Part shown: in pieces, positions 52,898-62,317 of the stretch
Layout: every line of letters begins with the position of its first letter
How positions within the stretch are numbered: position 1 is the first letter of the stretch
Notes under the pieces: model-generated
What the model was told of the DNA's origin: nothing
The model's input: the letters and a program-made list of their open reading frames with translations, nothing else
Database searches by the model: none
Position numbers and translations under genes: made by a program
Source of the DNA: Acetobacterium fimetarium
Lineage (GTDB): Bacteria; Bacillota; Clostridia; Eubacteriales; Eubacteriaceae
DNA: 64,000 nucleotides
Assembly (NCBI RefSeq): GCF_014284475.1
Contig: NZ_WJBC01000001.1
Location: 240,901-304,900 of the forward strand
Reading direction: 5' to 3'

Positions 52898-54076
52898 ATG
52901 AACTACTCTGAAGAAAGTTTGAAAATGCATGAAATGTATTCGGGCAAAATTGAGGTCATCTCAAAGGTTAAAATTGAATCACGGGAAGATCTGAGCAAAG
53001 CTTATACCCCCGGAGTTGCGGAACCCTGCAGAAGAATTCATGAGAATGAGGAAAATGTCTATAAGTATACCTCAAAAGGAAATATCGTCGCTGTCGTCAC
53101 TGATGGAACCGCCGTCCTGGGTTTAGGCGATATCGGTCCGATGGCAGGTCTGCCGGTTATGGAAGGAAAAGCAATCTTATTCAAAGAATTCGCAAACGTC
53201 GATGCCTTTCCCATCTGTCTGGCGACTAAAGACGTTGATGAAATCGTTAGAACCGTCAAACTCATCGCACCGGGATTTGGCGGCATCAATTTAGAAGATA
53301 TCGGTGCCCCACGATGCTTCGAGATCGAAGAACGATTGAAAAAAGAGCTGGACATTCCTGTTTTTCACGATGATCAACATGGTACGGCCATTATCGTCCT
53401 GGCCGGCATCATCAACGCATTGAAAGTTGTCAATAAAAGAATTGAGGATGTCAAAGTGGTCGTCAATGGCGCCGGAGCTGCCGGAACGGCCATCGCTAAA
53501 CTGCTGCTTTCATCAGGCGTCAGAAATCTCATTGCCTGTGACAAACCCGGCATTCTCTACCGCAAAATGGAAGGACTGGACAACGCAAAAAAAGAACTGG
53601 CAGAACTGACCAATCCTGAAAATATTCAAGGCACTTTGGCTGACGCCCTGGTCGGTGCTGATATCTTCATCGGAGTTTCAGCTCCGGGAATCGTAACCCA
53701 GGATATGGTGCGATCGATGAGTGAGGATTCGATTCTTTTTGCAATGGCCAACCCAACGCCGGAGATTATGCCTGATGAGGCAAAAGCTGCCGGAGCCAAA
53801 GTGATCGGAACCGGCCGTTCTGATTTCCCGAACCAGGTCAATAACGTATTGGCTTTCCCGGGAATATTCAGAGGTGCCCTGGATGTTCGCGCTACAGAAA
53901 TCAATGAAGAAATGAAACTGGCAGCGGCTAATGCCATCGCTTCGATGATCAAAGATCAGGATCTGAATGAAAACAATATCATTCCAAACGCACTAGACAA
54001 AACAGTAGCCGCCAATATTGCTGAAGCGATCAAAAAAGCTGCGATAAGAACCGGCGTAGCCCGAATAATAATGTAA
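52898..54076 (+). CDS. NAD(P)-dependent malic enzyme
   Basis: The 392-residue protein is a short bacterial malic enzyme: the malic N-domain (SKAYTPGVAEPCRRI, with catalytic Tyr and the KxD-type residues), EDIGAPRCFEIEERL and HDDQHGTAI metal motifs, and an NAD-binding domain (VVNGAGAAGTAI, about 186-197). It converts malate to pyruvate and CO2. The start at 52898 follows GAAGGGA. It is in one operon with the KdgT-family carrier and a CitA/CitB-type system downstream. Confidence 0.95.
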   Translation: MNYSEESLKMHEMYSGKIEVISKVKIESREDLSKAYTPGVAEPCRRIHENEENVYKYTSKGNIVAVVTDGTAVLGLGDIGPMAGLPVMEGKAILFKEFANVDAFPICLATKDVDEIVRTVKLIAPGFGGINLEDIGAPRCFEIEERLKKELDIPVFHDDQHGTAIIVLAGIINALKVVNKRIEDVKVVVNGAGAAGTAIAKLLLSSGVRNLIACDKPGILYRKMEGLDNAKKELAELTNPENIQGTLADALVGADIFIGVSAPGIVTQDMVRSMSEDSILFAMANPTPEIMPDEAKAAGAKVIGTGRSDFPNQVNNVLAFPGIFRGALDVRATEINEEMKLAAANAIASMIKDQDLNENNIIPNALDKTVAANIAEAIKKAAIRTGVARIIM

Positions 54077-54091
54077 AAGGAGAAAAACGAA

Positions 54092-55099
54092 ATGCAGATT
54101 CCAATTAAAAAAACACTCGATAAGATTCCTGGGGGTATGATGGTTGTTCCATTATTTCTGGGTGTACTGGTCAATACTTTTTTCCCCCAGTTTTTAGAAA
54201 TCGGCGGCTTTACCAGCGCTTTATTCAGCCCCAAGGCATCATCCACCATTCTTGCCTGTTTTATGTTTCTGATCGGTTCACAGATTAATTTTAAGCTGGC
54301 ACCGAAAGCCCTAAAAAAAGGCGCGCTCCTGATTACCGGAAAGTTCATCGTTGGTGCCGGTATCGGCATCTTTGTCGGACTGGTATTTGGCCCCGCCGGC
54401 ATTCTCGGCCTGTCGCCGCTGGCCATTCTGGCCGCTTTGACCAACTGCAACGGCGGCCTGTATGCATCCCTTGCTTCACAGTACGGGGATGATACTGATG
54501 TGGGCGCCTATGCTCTGCTTTCCCTCAAGGATGGTCCATTCTTTACCCTGGTGGCTTTGGGTGCATCCGGTCTTGCGCAAGTACCCTTCATGGCACTGGT
54601 AAGCGTGCTGGTTCCCATCGTCATCGGTATGATTCTCGGGAATCTGGATCCGGATATGCGAAAATTTCTGGGAAGCAGCAAAATGCTGTTGATTCCGTTC
54701 TTCTCGTTCCCTCTGGGTGCCGGCATGAATCTTCAGACCATCGTTACCGCCGGAGGCCCCGGCATATTGCTGGGTGTTGTCGCTGCCTTAACAGGAATCG
54801 GTGCCTTTATCCTTTTAAAACTGTTTAAGGAAGAACCGATCATCGGTCTGGCAACCGGCTCAACCGCCGGAAATGCTGTTGCCACGCCAGCTGCTGTTGC
54901 GGCCGCAGACCCCACCCTGGCCGTCATCGCGACCGTCGCTACCGCTCAGGTTGCAGCTGCTTGTGTCGTTTCCGCAATCGTCTGCCCGTTTATCGTAACC
55001 TATGCGTTCAAGTATCTGAACAGCCGGCAGGCCAAAAAGGTCAAGGAGAACCATTTGAGTGGCGAAACGGCAGGCTCCAGAATTGAAATAGCTCAATAA
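54092..55099 (+). CDS. KdgT-family (2-keto-3-deoxygluconate permease type) carrier
   Basis: The 335-residue carrier has about ten helices and the KdgT family sequence (KIPGGMMVVPLFLGVLVNTFFP, NCNGGLYASLASQYGDDTDVGAYALLSLKDGPFF, GSTAGNAVATPAAVAAADP). It begins 16 bp after malic enzyme. Because malic enzyme and a CitA/DcuS-like sensor flank it, its true substrate may be malate or a related keto or C4 acid rather than KDG. The family call is firm, the substrate is inference. Confidence 0.9.
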   Translation: MQIPIKKTLDKIPGGMMVVPLFLGVLVNTFFPQFLEIGGFTSALFSPKASSTILACFMFLIGSQINFKLAPKALKKGALLITGKFIVGAGIGIFVGLVFGPAGILGLSPLAILAALTNCNGGLYASLASQYGDDTDVGAYALLSLKDGPFFTLVALGASGLAQVPFMALVSVLVPIVIGMILGNLDPDMRKFLGSSKMLLIPFFSFPLGAGMNLQTIVTAGGPGILLGVVAALTGIGAFILLKLFKEEPIIGLATGSTAGNAVATPAAVAAADPTLAVIATVATAQVAAACVVSAIVCPFIVTYAFKYLNSRQAKKVKENHLSGETAGSRIEIAQ

Positions 55100-55332
55100 C
55101 AGATTTTTATCCAACGGTGTTAAAACACGGAAAAGGCAAGACAAGTATGGAAGATTTGATATATAATATCATCACAGAATGCCGGCATACAGCTGAACTG
55201 GCCGATTGCAACTCAACTGTCGGTTCAGAATGAGCTGTTTGGCTACTGACTTGATTGGTATATACTATATAATAGTCTTTCATTTTCAAATAGTCTTACC
55301 TGTTTCCGTGTTTTTTTTGAGGTGAATTAATT

Positions 55333-56940
55333 ATGAAAAGCAAACTAAAATTGCATACCAAGATAGCCTTGCTTGTGACAACCGTCGTGTTTGTTTCCAT
55401 CTCCGTCATCATTGTTTTTGCCGTGTCATGGATGACCAATATGATTGAGGACAAGGCCCGAACAAATCTGATGAATGTGGCCATGATGGTTGCTCATTCC
55501 GAAGAAATCGCCGCTGCGCTAGAAAACAGGGATCCTGATGCAAAAATTGCCGACTATGTGGACGCCCTGCTTCCTAATCTGAATCAGGTTGAATACATCA
55601 TCGTCGTGGATAAAGACGGCATCCGGCATTCCCATCCCAATCCCGAGATGATTGGCGAAACCTTTGTCGGCGGCGATGAACACCGGGTTGCTGAAGAAGG
55701 CGAAGCCTATCTTTCTGAAGCCACCGGCACCCTTGGCATGGCACTGAGAGCCTTCGCTCCCATCTATGATGCCAACACTCAGGAAGAAATCGGCTTTGTT
55801 GCGGTGGGAACCCTCACCGACAGTATTGAGTCCGCCAAATCGACAGCCCTGCTTTATATCATCCTGATCAGTCTGGGCGGACTGGCTGTGGGTATCATCG
55901 GCGCTTTTATTTTATCGAACAATATCAAAACCATTTTACTGGGGCTCGAGCCGGAAGAAATCAGCCAGCTCTACACCGAAAAAATGGGAATGCTGGAAGC
56001 CATTCACGAAGGCCTGATTGCCGTTGACAATTCCGGACGAATCACGCTGATTAACGATGCCGCCATCGATATTCTGAAATTCGGGACAAAATACAACAAA
56101 GATAATCTCCTGGGCTATCATGTTGAGGAAGTAATCCCCAATACGGAAATGTTGAAAATTCTGGAAACCGGACAATCGGAATTCGAACGGGAGCAGCGAA
56201 TCGACAATACCATCATCGTCACCAACCGGGTCCCGATCATGCATAACGGGCAAATCATCGGTGCCATTGCCAGCTTCAGGGATAAAACACAGGTTACAAA
56301 AATGGCGGAAGAGCTCACTGGCGTCAAAAAAATGGCCTGGTCTTTGCGGGCTCAGAATCATGAATTCATGAACAAGCTGCATACCATTTCTGGTCTGATC
56401 CAGCTGGAAGAGTACGATGAAGCCCTTGCGTTTATCTCAGAAGTGGCCAGAAGTCGAAACAATATCAGCAACATTTTAACGAAAAACATCCAGAATTCCT
56501 ATATCTCAGCTCTCTTACTGTCCAAATACAATAAAGCCGAAGAATGCCGAGTCAGATTAACCATTGATGAAGAGTCAAGGCTCACCGGTCTTCCCCAGCA
56601 AATGACTTCCGAAGACATCGTTTCAATCATCGGCAATCTGGTAGAAAATTCTCTGGATGAAGTAAACAATGACGGTACTGGCATCATTGATGTCAGAATT
56701 ATCGAGGATCAGGCGTTGCTAACCATTCAGGTGAAGGACAATGGTCCGGGAATTCCGGCAGAGAATCGGGATAAAATCTATACCCAGGGCTTTTCAACGA
56801 AAAAAGACCAGCGTGGCAATGGCATGTTTATTGTGAAAAAAATAGTCGATGAATTTGGCGGAACCATCAGCCTGAACTGTCAGGATGGTGTTTTCTGGAA
56901 CATCACGATTCCCATGAAAAGAGGTGACAAACATGATTGA
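55333..56940 (+). CDS. CitA/DcuS-type sensor histidine kinase
   Basis: This 535-residue kinase has a TM helix (about 10-32), an extracytoplasmic sCache domain (about 35-170), a second helix (about 175-197), a PAS domain (about 215-325), the SpoOB-type His box HEFMNKLHT (His about 343) and an HATPase (NSLDEV, DNGPGIP, GNGMF). This is the CitA/DcuS/MalK pattern for citrate and C4-dicarboxylates. The stop overlaps the start of the regulator gene. Confidence 0.93.
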   Translation: MKSKLKLHTKIALLVTTVVFVSISVIIVFAVSWMTNMIEDKARTNLMNVAMMVAHSEEIAAALENRDPDAKIADYVDALLPNLNQVEYIIVVDKDGIRHSHPNPEMIGETFVGGDEHRVAEEGEAYLSEATGTLGMALRAFAPIYDANTQEEIGFVAVGTLTDSIESAKSTALLYIILISLGGLAVGIIGAFILSNNIKTILLGLEPEEISQLYTEKMGMLEAIHEGLIAVDNSGRITLINDAAIDILKFGTKYNKDNLLGYHVEEVIPNTEMLKILETGQSEFEREQRIDNTIIVTNRVPIMHNGQIIGAIASFRDKTQVTKMAEELTGVKKMAWSLRAQNHEFMNKLHTISGLIQLEEYDEALAFISEVARSRNNISNILTKNIQNSYISALLLSKYNKAEECRVRLTIDEESRLTGLPQQMTSEDIVSIIGNLVENSLDEVNNDGTGIIDVRIIEDQALLTIQVKDNGPGIPAENRDKIYTQGFSTKKDQRGNGMFIVKKIVDEFGGTISLNCQDGVFWNITIPMKRGDKHD

Positions 56941-57607
56941 AGTAATGATTGTTGAGGATGATCCCATGGTGCGGGATATCAATACCAAGTTTCTTAAAAA
57001 GGTGGATGGATTCCGGCTCTACAAAGCGGTTTCAAATCTTGGTGATGCCAAGAAGCTGATCGCCGCCAAGAAGCCGGATCTGATTCTACTGGATGTTTAT
57101 CTCCCGAAAGAAAACGGGGTTGATCTGCTGAAATGGATCCGGGAAAAGAACCTGGATGTGGATGTCATCCTGATCACTGCTGACAAATCCATCGAGCGTA
57201 TCCAGGAATCCATCCGATACGGATCGGTGGATTATCTCATCAAGCCTTTCAGCTTTGAACGCTTCAAGGATGCCCTCCTGCAGTTTAAAACCCGACATGA
57301 AAAATTCAAAAAGCACGACGAGATCGAGCAGAAGGAGCTGGACCAGTTGATCGCCAGCTTCAATGCGGCCCAGCCGGAGGATGATTTCACCAAAGGGCTC
57401 AATAAGTACACCTACAAATCCATCTGGGCTGAAATCGAGAAATGCGGTGACAGCGCATTCACTGCCGATGTTCTGGCTGAAAAGCTGGGCATCGCCCGGG
57501 TCACAGTGCGACGCTATCTGGAATACATGGAAAAAGAACAGAAGGTCCGAAAGCAGGTTGAATACGGCAAAGTTGGCAGACCCCAGTATAAATATCACCG
57601 GATCTGA
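56933..57607 (+). CDS. CitB/DcuR-type response regulator
   Basis: The 224-residue protein has a receiver domain (Asp-Asp near 10, phosphoacceptor Asp 54, KPF) and a C-terminal HTH (about 150-224; LAEKLGIARVTVRRYLEYME), like CitB, DcuR and MalR. The ATG at 56933 overlaps the end of the kinase gene by 8 bp. With that kinase it very likely controls the malic-enzyme and carrier genes. A 28-bp palindrome covers its stop codon. Confidence 0.93.
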   Translation: MIEVMIVEDDPMVRDINTKFLKKVDGFRLYKAVSNLGDAKKLIAAKKPDLILLDVYLPKENGVDLLKWIREKNLDVDVILITADKSIERIQESIRYGSVDYLIKPFSFERFKDALLQFKTRHEKFKKHDEIEQKELDQLIASFNAAQPEDDFTKGLNKYTYKSIWAEIEKCGDSAFTADVLAEKLGIARVTVRRYLEYMEKEQKVRKQVEYGKVGRPQYKYHRI

Positions 57608-57632
57608 TCAATCTGATTAATCAGATTGATCA
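57605..57632. repeat. Perfect 28-bp palindrome at the response regulator stop
   Basis: The DNA reads the same on both strands from 57605 to 57632 with no central gap. It begins in the stop codon of the response regulator. There is no T run, so it is not a typical terminator. It also overlaps the stop of a minus-strand open fragment. Confidence 0.8.
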
Positions 57633-57805
57633 ATTCCAGACATCGAGAAATCAAGGGTACTGATCGCTTCTTCCAACTCCACATCCTCTCCGTTTGCAAT
57701 GCGCGGGGCGGTTTCAGTGGTTATCGGTATTCTGATGGAAAGACTCACCCCGCCAACACCATTCTGACTGTCAAGTTGAATGTGTTTATTTTCATCCAGA
57801 AACCA
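57617..57805 (-). pseudogene. Possible gene fragment, C-terminal part only
   Basis: On the minus strand a 62-codon open segment reads like a natural protein end (QLDSQNGVGGVSLSIRIPI, then an acidic tail and TAA in the palindrome). No start or ribosome binding site is visible and the frame is closed upstream. GGVSLSIRIPI is weakly like a histidine-kinase ATPase end. It may be a remnant of a lost gene. The plus-strand frame at 57626 is its antisense shadow. Confidence 0.3.
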
Positions 57806-57812
57806 CTAAAAT

Positions 57813-57846
57813 AAAAAAATCCCCCTGAACAATAGTCCAAAGGGAT
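57813..57846 (-). terminator. Terminator of the MFS gene
   Basis: On the minus strand ATCCCTTTGGAC and GTTCAGGGGGAT pair (12 bp with G-T pairs, 4-nt loop), then T residues follow. It is about 95 bp after the MFS stop. Confidence 0.75.
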
Positions 57847-57941
57847 GGCTAATCCATATTCCGATTTATATAGAATAATAAAGTATCTTGAAATCAGGCT
57901 ATCTGTATTCATCTGAAACAGCCCTCTCAGAGAAGCTGTAA

Positions 57942-59294
57942 TTATTTGACATCGCCTTCTGCCAGTTCATCCAGCGATTTTCCTTTTGTCTCCTTTTTTA
58001 CCAGGAATACCGCTGCCAGCAAACCGATAACTGCCGGGATCGCATAAAACATAAATGATACTGCATATCCTTTTCCCAGTCCAATGATCATGCCAGCGAC
58101 AATTGGCGCACAGGCTCCACCGATTCGACCAAATGCCTGACACCAGGCTACCCCGGTATTTCTGAATTCAGTCGGATATGCCTCCGCCATTAGCGGCTGT
58201 ACCGCGGTAATGGAATAATTGATGGCAAATCCCAGGAAAATACACGCCGCCAGAATCGCACCATAACCGCCGCCGATGTTGGCCATGATGATAACCGAAC
58301 TGCCGCCAACCGCAAAGGAAATGATCAGATTCTTTTTACGGCCAACCGCTTCAGCGACAAAACCAGTTGTACAATTGGCAATGATCGCCGCTGCATTCTG
58401 GGCAATTGCCAACCCGTATGCGGAAGAAACCGCCAAACCCTTTTCCAGCATTAATGATGGCAGCCAGGCATTGATGCCGTAGACAATAAAGCAGCCACAG
58501 AAATACATGATCCAGATTCCGGCAGTAATTCCTATATATTGTTTTGTGAATAACGCTCTGGGTCCAGCTTGTTTAGGCTGCGGCGGAATGATCAGAGCTT
58601 CAGGGTCCCAATCACTGGATTTACCCGTTGCGATACGTTCGATGTTTTGAAGCGCTTTAACCGCTTTTTCCCGATAGCCTTTATTTGCCAGCCAATAAAC
58701 CGACTCCGGCATCTTGAAGTACAATAAAATTGAGTACAACAGAGGAATCCCACCAATCAGGTAGCAGAGTCTCCAGCCAAATAAAGGAATGACAGCAGTC
58801 GCAACCAGACCGGCGACCACCCAGCCGACGATCATCCAGGCCATTCCAAACGTTATGAAAATAGCTCGTTTATTTGTAGGTGTCGATTCGGAAAAAGCCG
58901 TCGTGACAACGGGAATGCATGCACCCAACCCGACGCCGGCCAGCACACGGAAAAGTGCAAACATCGTAAAGCTGCTGGAGAAATAGATCGGAACAGTCAA
59001 CAGGGAGTATAATCCAATCGCAATTGTCAATGTTTTCCGTCTTCCAATTTTGTCAGAAATGATGCCTGAAAGTGCACCACCAACTACCAGACCAATCAGA
59101 CTCCAGGAGGACAAACTCCCTTTGGCTATCGCACTTAATCCCCACTCTTGAGCAATTTGCGGCATGGTGTAGGATACAATCATGTAGTCATAACCATCAA
59201 ATACCATTGCAAAACCAAGAAGGAAAAAGATCTTCCAGGTGAATTTATTAACACCAAAGGAATCCATTGCTTCCGAGATGCTGAAATTTTTCAT
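57942..59294 (-). CDS. MFS transporter, aromatic acid:H+ symporter type
   Basis: The 450-residue carrier has 12 helices and the AAHS signature near the N-terminus (VFDGYDYMIVSYTMPQIAQEW; DGYD motif) and GRRKTL and RIGGACAPIVAGM loops. The family imports benzoate-type or related acids with protons. The start at 59294 is placed by AAGGAGTG. Upstream, a palindrome and 11-bp repeats suggest regulation. Substrate not certain; methoxylated aromatics would suit an acetogen. Confidence 0.88.
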   Translation of the reverse strand: MKNFSISEAMDSFGVNKFTWKIFFLLGFAMVFDGYDYMIVSYTMPQIAQEWGLSAIAKGSLSSWSLIGLVVGGALSGIISDKIGRRKTLTIAIGLYSLLTVPIYFSSSFTMFALFRVLAGVGLGACIPVVTTAFSESTPTNKRAIFITFGMAWMIVGWVVAGLVATAVIPLFGWRLCYLIGGIPLLYSILLYFKMPESVYWLANKGYREKAVKALQNIERIATGKSSDWDPEALIIPPQPKQAGPRALFTKQYIGITAGIWIMYFCGCFIVYGINAWLPSLMLEKGLAVSSAYGLAIAQNAAAIIANCTTGFVAEAVGRKKNLIISFAVGGSSVIIMANIGGGYGAILAACIFLGFAINYSITAVQPLMAEAYPTEFRNTGVAWCQAFGRIGGACAPIVAGMIIGLGKGYAVSFMFYAIPAVIGLLAAVFLVKKETKGKSLDELAEGDVK

Positions 59295-59587
59295 CTTGTG
59301 ACACTCCTTTTTAATGAATTTATGCCTCAATGAACTGCTCAGCCCGTTGTGATTACAGGGGTTTTACTGCAAGTATACTTACTGCAGTTTCTCTTCATTA
59401 AAACATTTATAGTAATTCACTGTTTATTTACTGTTTTTATTGTACTCGTATTCATCATTTGTGTCAATAGAAGATTTTAGTATATTTCTCAGATTTCTGA
59501 TCTTTTAGTCAAAACAATCGGCTAAAACACTTAGCCGATTAGTAATTTTATCATTCCTTACTTTTTTGATTCTTGCTATTTCCTGCC
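59295..59587 (-). promoter_or_regulatory. MFS promoter region with repeats
   Basis: ACTGCA...TGCAGT (59366-59388) is an imperfect palindrome around AAGTATACTT. ATTCACTGTTT (59415-59425) and ATTTACTGTTT (59426-59436) are contiguous 11-bp direct repeats. Both are likely regulator sites; no gene is present. Confidence 0.5.
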
Positions 59588-59983
59588 CTACTTGCATTTT
59601 TCATGCCAGTCATTCAGATTTTTTTTCTTTTCAAAAAAAGCCTTCTTCATGATCTGGAATTCTTCGTCTGTGCAGCATTTTCTGCAATCCGGAATGAATT
59701 TCGCCGTATTCTCAAAGGCTTCCTTAATTCTGGGACAAGGGTAATCCTCACACTGACCACAGTTTTCAAGCTTGCGTTCGCTGGTACATCCAACAATTCC
59801 ATGACGGCACCAGTTATCGGTAGTACAACCATTGCATTTAATTTCTTCATTATCTACCAGATGATCGCGATAACCAATTTTATACCACAATTCCGCCGTC
59901 GATTTTAACTGTGCCTCAGTTTTTGGCATAAAACGCGGACAAATACTACAGTCGTTTCCGCAGGCGGCTAAAATCGGGTTCAT
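59588..59983 (-). CDS. DUF3795-family cysteine-rich protein
   Basis: The 131-residue protein is a DUF3795 member (ACGNDCSICPRF at the start, then CNGCTTDNWC, CGQCEDYPC and CRKCC). Many Cys pairs suggest zinc or Fe-S binding. Small cytoplasmic proteins of this type are common in anaerobic bacteria and archaea, function unknown. The MoaE-like gene lies 3 bp upstream, so they share an operon. Confidence 0.88.
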   Translation of the reverse strand: MNPILAACGNDCSICPRFMPKTEAQLKSTAELWYKIGYRDHLVDNEEIKCNGCTTDNWCRHGIVGCTSERKLENCGQCEDYPCPRIKEAFENTAKFIPDCRKCCTDEEFQIMKKAFFEKKKNLNDWHEKCK

Positions 59984-59986
59984 AAA

Positions 59987-60394
59987 TTACCCCCGTATTT
60001 CCGTTTCAATCACACAAGTCGTTTTAATCGTTTCAACCAGGAATTGCAGAGCGTCTACCACATGTGGCCGGATGTCACCACCAATCAGTACATACATGAT
60101 GTCATCACCAAGCTCCAGGTGCCCTTCGTTGAGCCAAACTTTGACATGGAAAATGCCGTCCATCTTCCGGGTTTCAGTAATGGCGGCTTCAACCTTTTCT
60201 GCATCATAGGAAAACATCATTCCCTGTATCAATGAGCCATCGTCCACCCCCTGACGCACCTTTGCCTTTGGTGTTTGACGGACAATTCCGTTATGGACCA
60301 GAAACATTCCCTCCTGTAGCGCCTCTGGATCTTTTTTAACTTCCCTGAGCCATTCGTCGATGGATGGGGCTGTTTTTTTCATTTTTTCATTCAT
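59987..60394 (-). CDS. MoaE-like protein
   Basis: This 135-residue protein resembles Clostridial proteins annotated as molybdopterin synthase large subunit MoaE (VHNGIVRQTPKAKVRQG, GDDIMYVLIGGDIRPHVVDALQFLV). The core differs from classical MoaE, and no other moa gene is present, so the label is tentative. Start at 60394 after AAGGAGAG. It is followed by the DUF3795 gene. Confidence 0.7.
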   Translation of the reverse strand: MNEKMKKTAPSIDEWLREVKKDPEALQEGMFLVHNGIVRQTPKAKVRQGVDDGSLIQGMMFSYDAEKVEAAITETRKMDGIFHVKVWLNEGHLELGDDIMYVLIGGDIRPHVVDALQFLVETIKTTCVIETEIRG

Positions 60395-60442
60395 ATTCGA
60401 TACTCTCCTTAATTTAAATAATTTTATTTTTTACTTTTATGT

Positions 60443-61564
60443 TTATGCAGTTTGTCTTTTTGATACGCTTTTTAACTTTTTAATGATCACCTGGTATTCC
60501 GGGCTGTCCGACAGGCAGGCAAACGCCGGATTTGAAATGACCATCTGCAGCATGCTGTCCCGGATGACGCTTTCACTCCTGGGAGCAGAAGTACCCAGAT
60601 CAAATTCTTCAAACCAGTCTCCAATTGAATCGAAGTAGTCATCGCCGTGAAGTGAATAGGGAAAAAAGTTGGAAATGCACAAATCAGTATAGCGCTGAAG
60701 CATATTCAAAGCCGGTTCCTTTCGGTCAGCTCGGCAGTAAATATCCGCCGCTGTATAATAAAGCTGTGCCATTGTATTTGGATGCAGCTGGTCCAATTTG
60801 AACAAGGTGGTTATTCCCAGCGCGCGGGTTAAAATTTCATCCACTTTTTCCATATCGTCCGCATTTAATGACAGGTGGAACGTCGTCATGCCCATAAGAT
60901 ACAATAAATGCTGATACATACTGATTTGAACGACTTCTTTGGCTTTTTCTGTGTTGCCCATAATCTGATAAGCCTGTGCGACCATCTCGGTATCCTGAGA
61001 AATCGGACGGATGTCTTCTCCAAACAAATCCAATACCTTTCCGGACTGCCCCATTATGAGATAGCAGCTACCTTCAACTGCGACAGATTCTCTGGACAGC
61101 CAGATATCGTCGGATTCGGTTTTTACCCGTTCACACAGATCAATCACTTCATCGAGAATGTCTTTTTGCAGCGCTTCGTTCGGCGTCAGCATATGATGAT
61201 TGATCAAAAGCACGGCCATCTGCAGAAGCAAGGGAAAGCAGGAATAGTATTTTTTTATGATGTCCCGGCACTCTGAAAGCACGTCATCAAAAGGCTGGGT
61301 TGCGAATTTTGATGCCAGCTCATGGTAAAGCGCTTTGATATGCTCTTTGGTCATCTGCGGGGCATATCCCATCAGATCATCGATGCTGATATTAAAATAA
61401 GTCGCCAGCTGCGGAAGATAGGTAATGTCAGGATAACTTTGGCCGGTTTCCCATTTTGAAACCGACGCTTTGGTTACTCCGATGTAGGCGGCCAATTCAT
61501 CCTGGGTTATGGTTTTCTCCCTGCGCTTTGTCACAAGTATCCGTGAAATATTTATTTCCTTCAT
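60443..61564 (-). CDS. XRE-family regulator with TPR-like domain
   Basis: The 373-residue protein has an XRE helix-turn-helix (about 10-65; TITQDELAAYIGVTKASVSKWETGQSYP) and a long helical domain with several TPR-like pairs (EKAKEVVQISMYQ, YTAADIYCRADRKEPALNMLQRYTD). This is similar to regulators that bind peptides or act on a nearby gene. GAGGTGATG precedes the start. A short CPBP gene is divergent and could be its target. Confidence 0.88.
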   Translation of the reverse strand: MKEINISRILVTKRREKTITQDELAAYIGVTKASVSKWETGQSYPDITYLPQLATYFNISIDDLMGYAPQMTKEHIKALYHELASKFATQPFDDVLSECRDIIKKYYSCFPLLLQMAVLLINHHMLTPNEALQKDILDEVIDLCERVKTESDDIWLSRESVAVEGSCYLIMGQSGKVLDLFGEDIRPISQDTEMVAQAYQIMGNTEKAKEVVQISMYQHLLYLMGMTTFHLSLNADDMEKVDEILTRALGITTLFKLDQLHPNTMAQLYYTAADIYCRADRKEPALNMLQRYTDLCISNFFPYSLHGDDYFDSIGDWFEEFDLGTSAPRSESVIRDSMLQMVISNPAFACLSDSPEYQVIIKKLKSVSKRQTA

Positions 61565-61743
61565 TACATCACCTCTGCTCTCATTATACGTGGGGCTTAA
61601 TCAGTTGGCAATCGATTTTCAGTTGATTTCAGCGGAAAAAATCACGTATTGGGTGACAAATGGACGACGGCGTTGTTTATTGCTAAACTGAAACATTTTT
61701 ATGTTATACTGATACCATCAAAATGAGTAAGAGGTTTCAAGCT

Positions 61744-62295
61744 ATGGAAAAAATAGAAAGCGCCACCGCCGGAAGCACTTCTGTCTCGATGTTCTTGTAT
61801 GCCTCATTTTTAGGTCCGATCACGGAGGAGATTGTTTTCCGGGGTTTTGTATTAAGGTCCCTGGAGAAATACGGCAAACACTTTGCCATCGTGACATCAG
61901 CTATCATGTTTGGATTGTTTCACGCAAATTTTATTCAGGGTATTTTCGCAATTTTAGTCGGTCTCATTTTGGCCTATGTTGCACTGGAATATTCAATCAA
62001 ATGGTCGATTGCCTTTCATATTGTCAACAACTTTATATTTGGCGATGTATTGTTTTTCATCCTCGGAAATTTTGAATCAACATCAGCAATGATCGCAATC
62101 AGTGTTCTGGATCTTATTTTCTTTATTGGCGGTATTTATATTATTTGCTTCAGGCGAAAAAAAGAAGTGCACCAGTATCTCCAGCTTGAAAAAGCAAACC
62201 GTGAACTTTATCTTCAGACATTTACGACAATATGGATGCTGCTCTTTATGACCGCCGAAATACTGACAAGTTTTATGGGGATCACAACGCTGTAA
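61744..62295 (+). CDS. Short CPBP-family intramembrane protease-like protein
   Basis: The 183-residue protein has EExxxR (EEIVFR, about 25), FxxxH (FGLFH) and HxxxN (HIVNN), the three motifs of Abi/CPBP glutamic intramembrane proteases, so the active site is intact. The usual N-terminal helices are missing: normal members are about 230-300 residues. The ATG at 61744 follows AAGAGG; the ATG at 61723 has no site. It may be a minimal or truncated member. It is divergent from the XRE gene. Confidence 0.75.
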   Translation: MEKIESATAGSTSVSMFLYASFLGPITEEIVFRGFVLRSLEKYGKHFAIVTSAIMFGLFHANFIQGIFAILVGLILAYVALEYSIKWSIAFHIVNNFIFGDVLFFILGNFESTSAMIAISVLDLIFFIGGIYIICFRRKKEVHQYLQLEKANRELYLQTFTTIWMLLFMTAEILTSFMGITTL

Positions 62296-62317
62296 ACCAC
62301 ACGTCCAATGCAAACCG

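Noticed and set aside
57626..57814. 62-aa plus-strand open frame
   Set aside because: It is antisense to a more protein-like minus-strand fragment and has no ribosome binding site.
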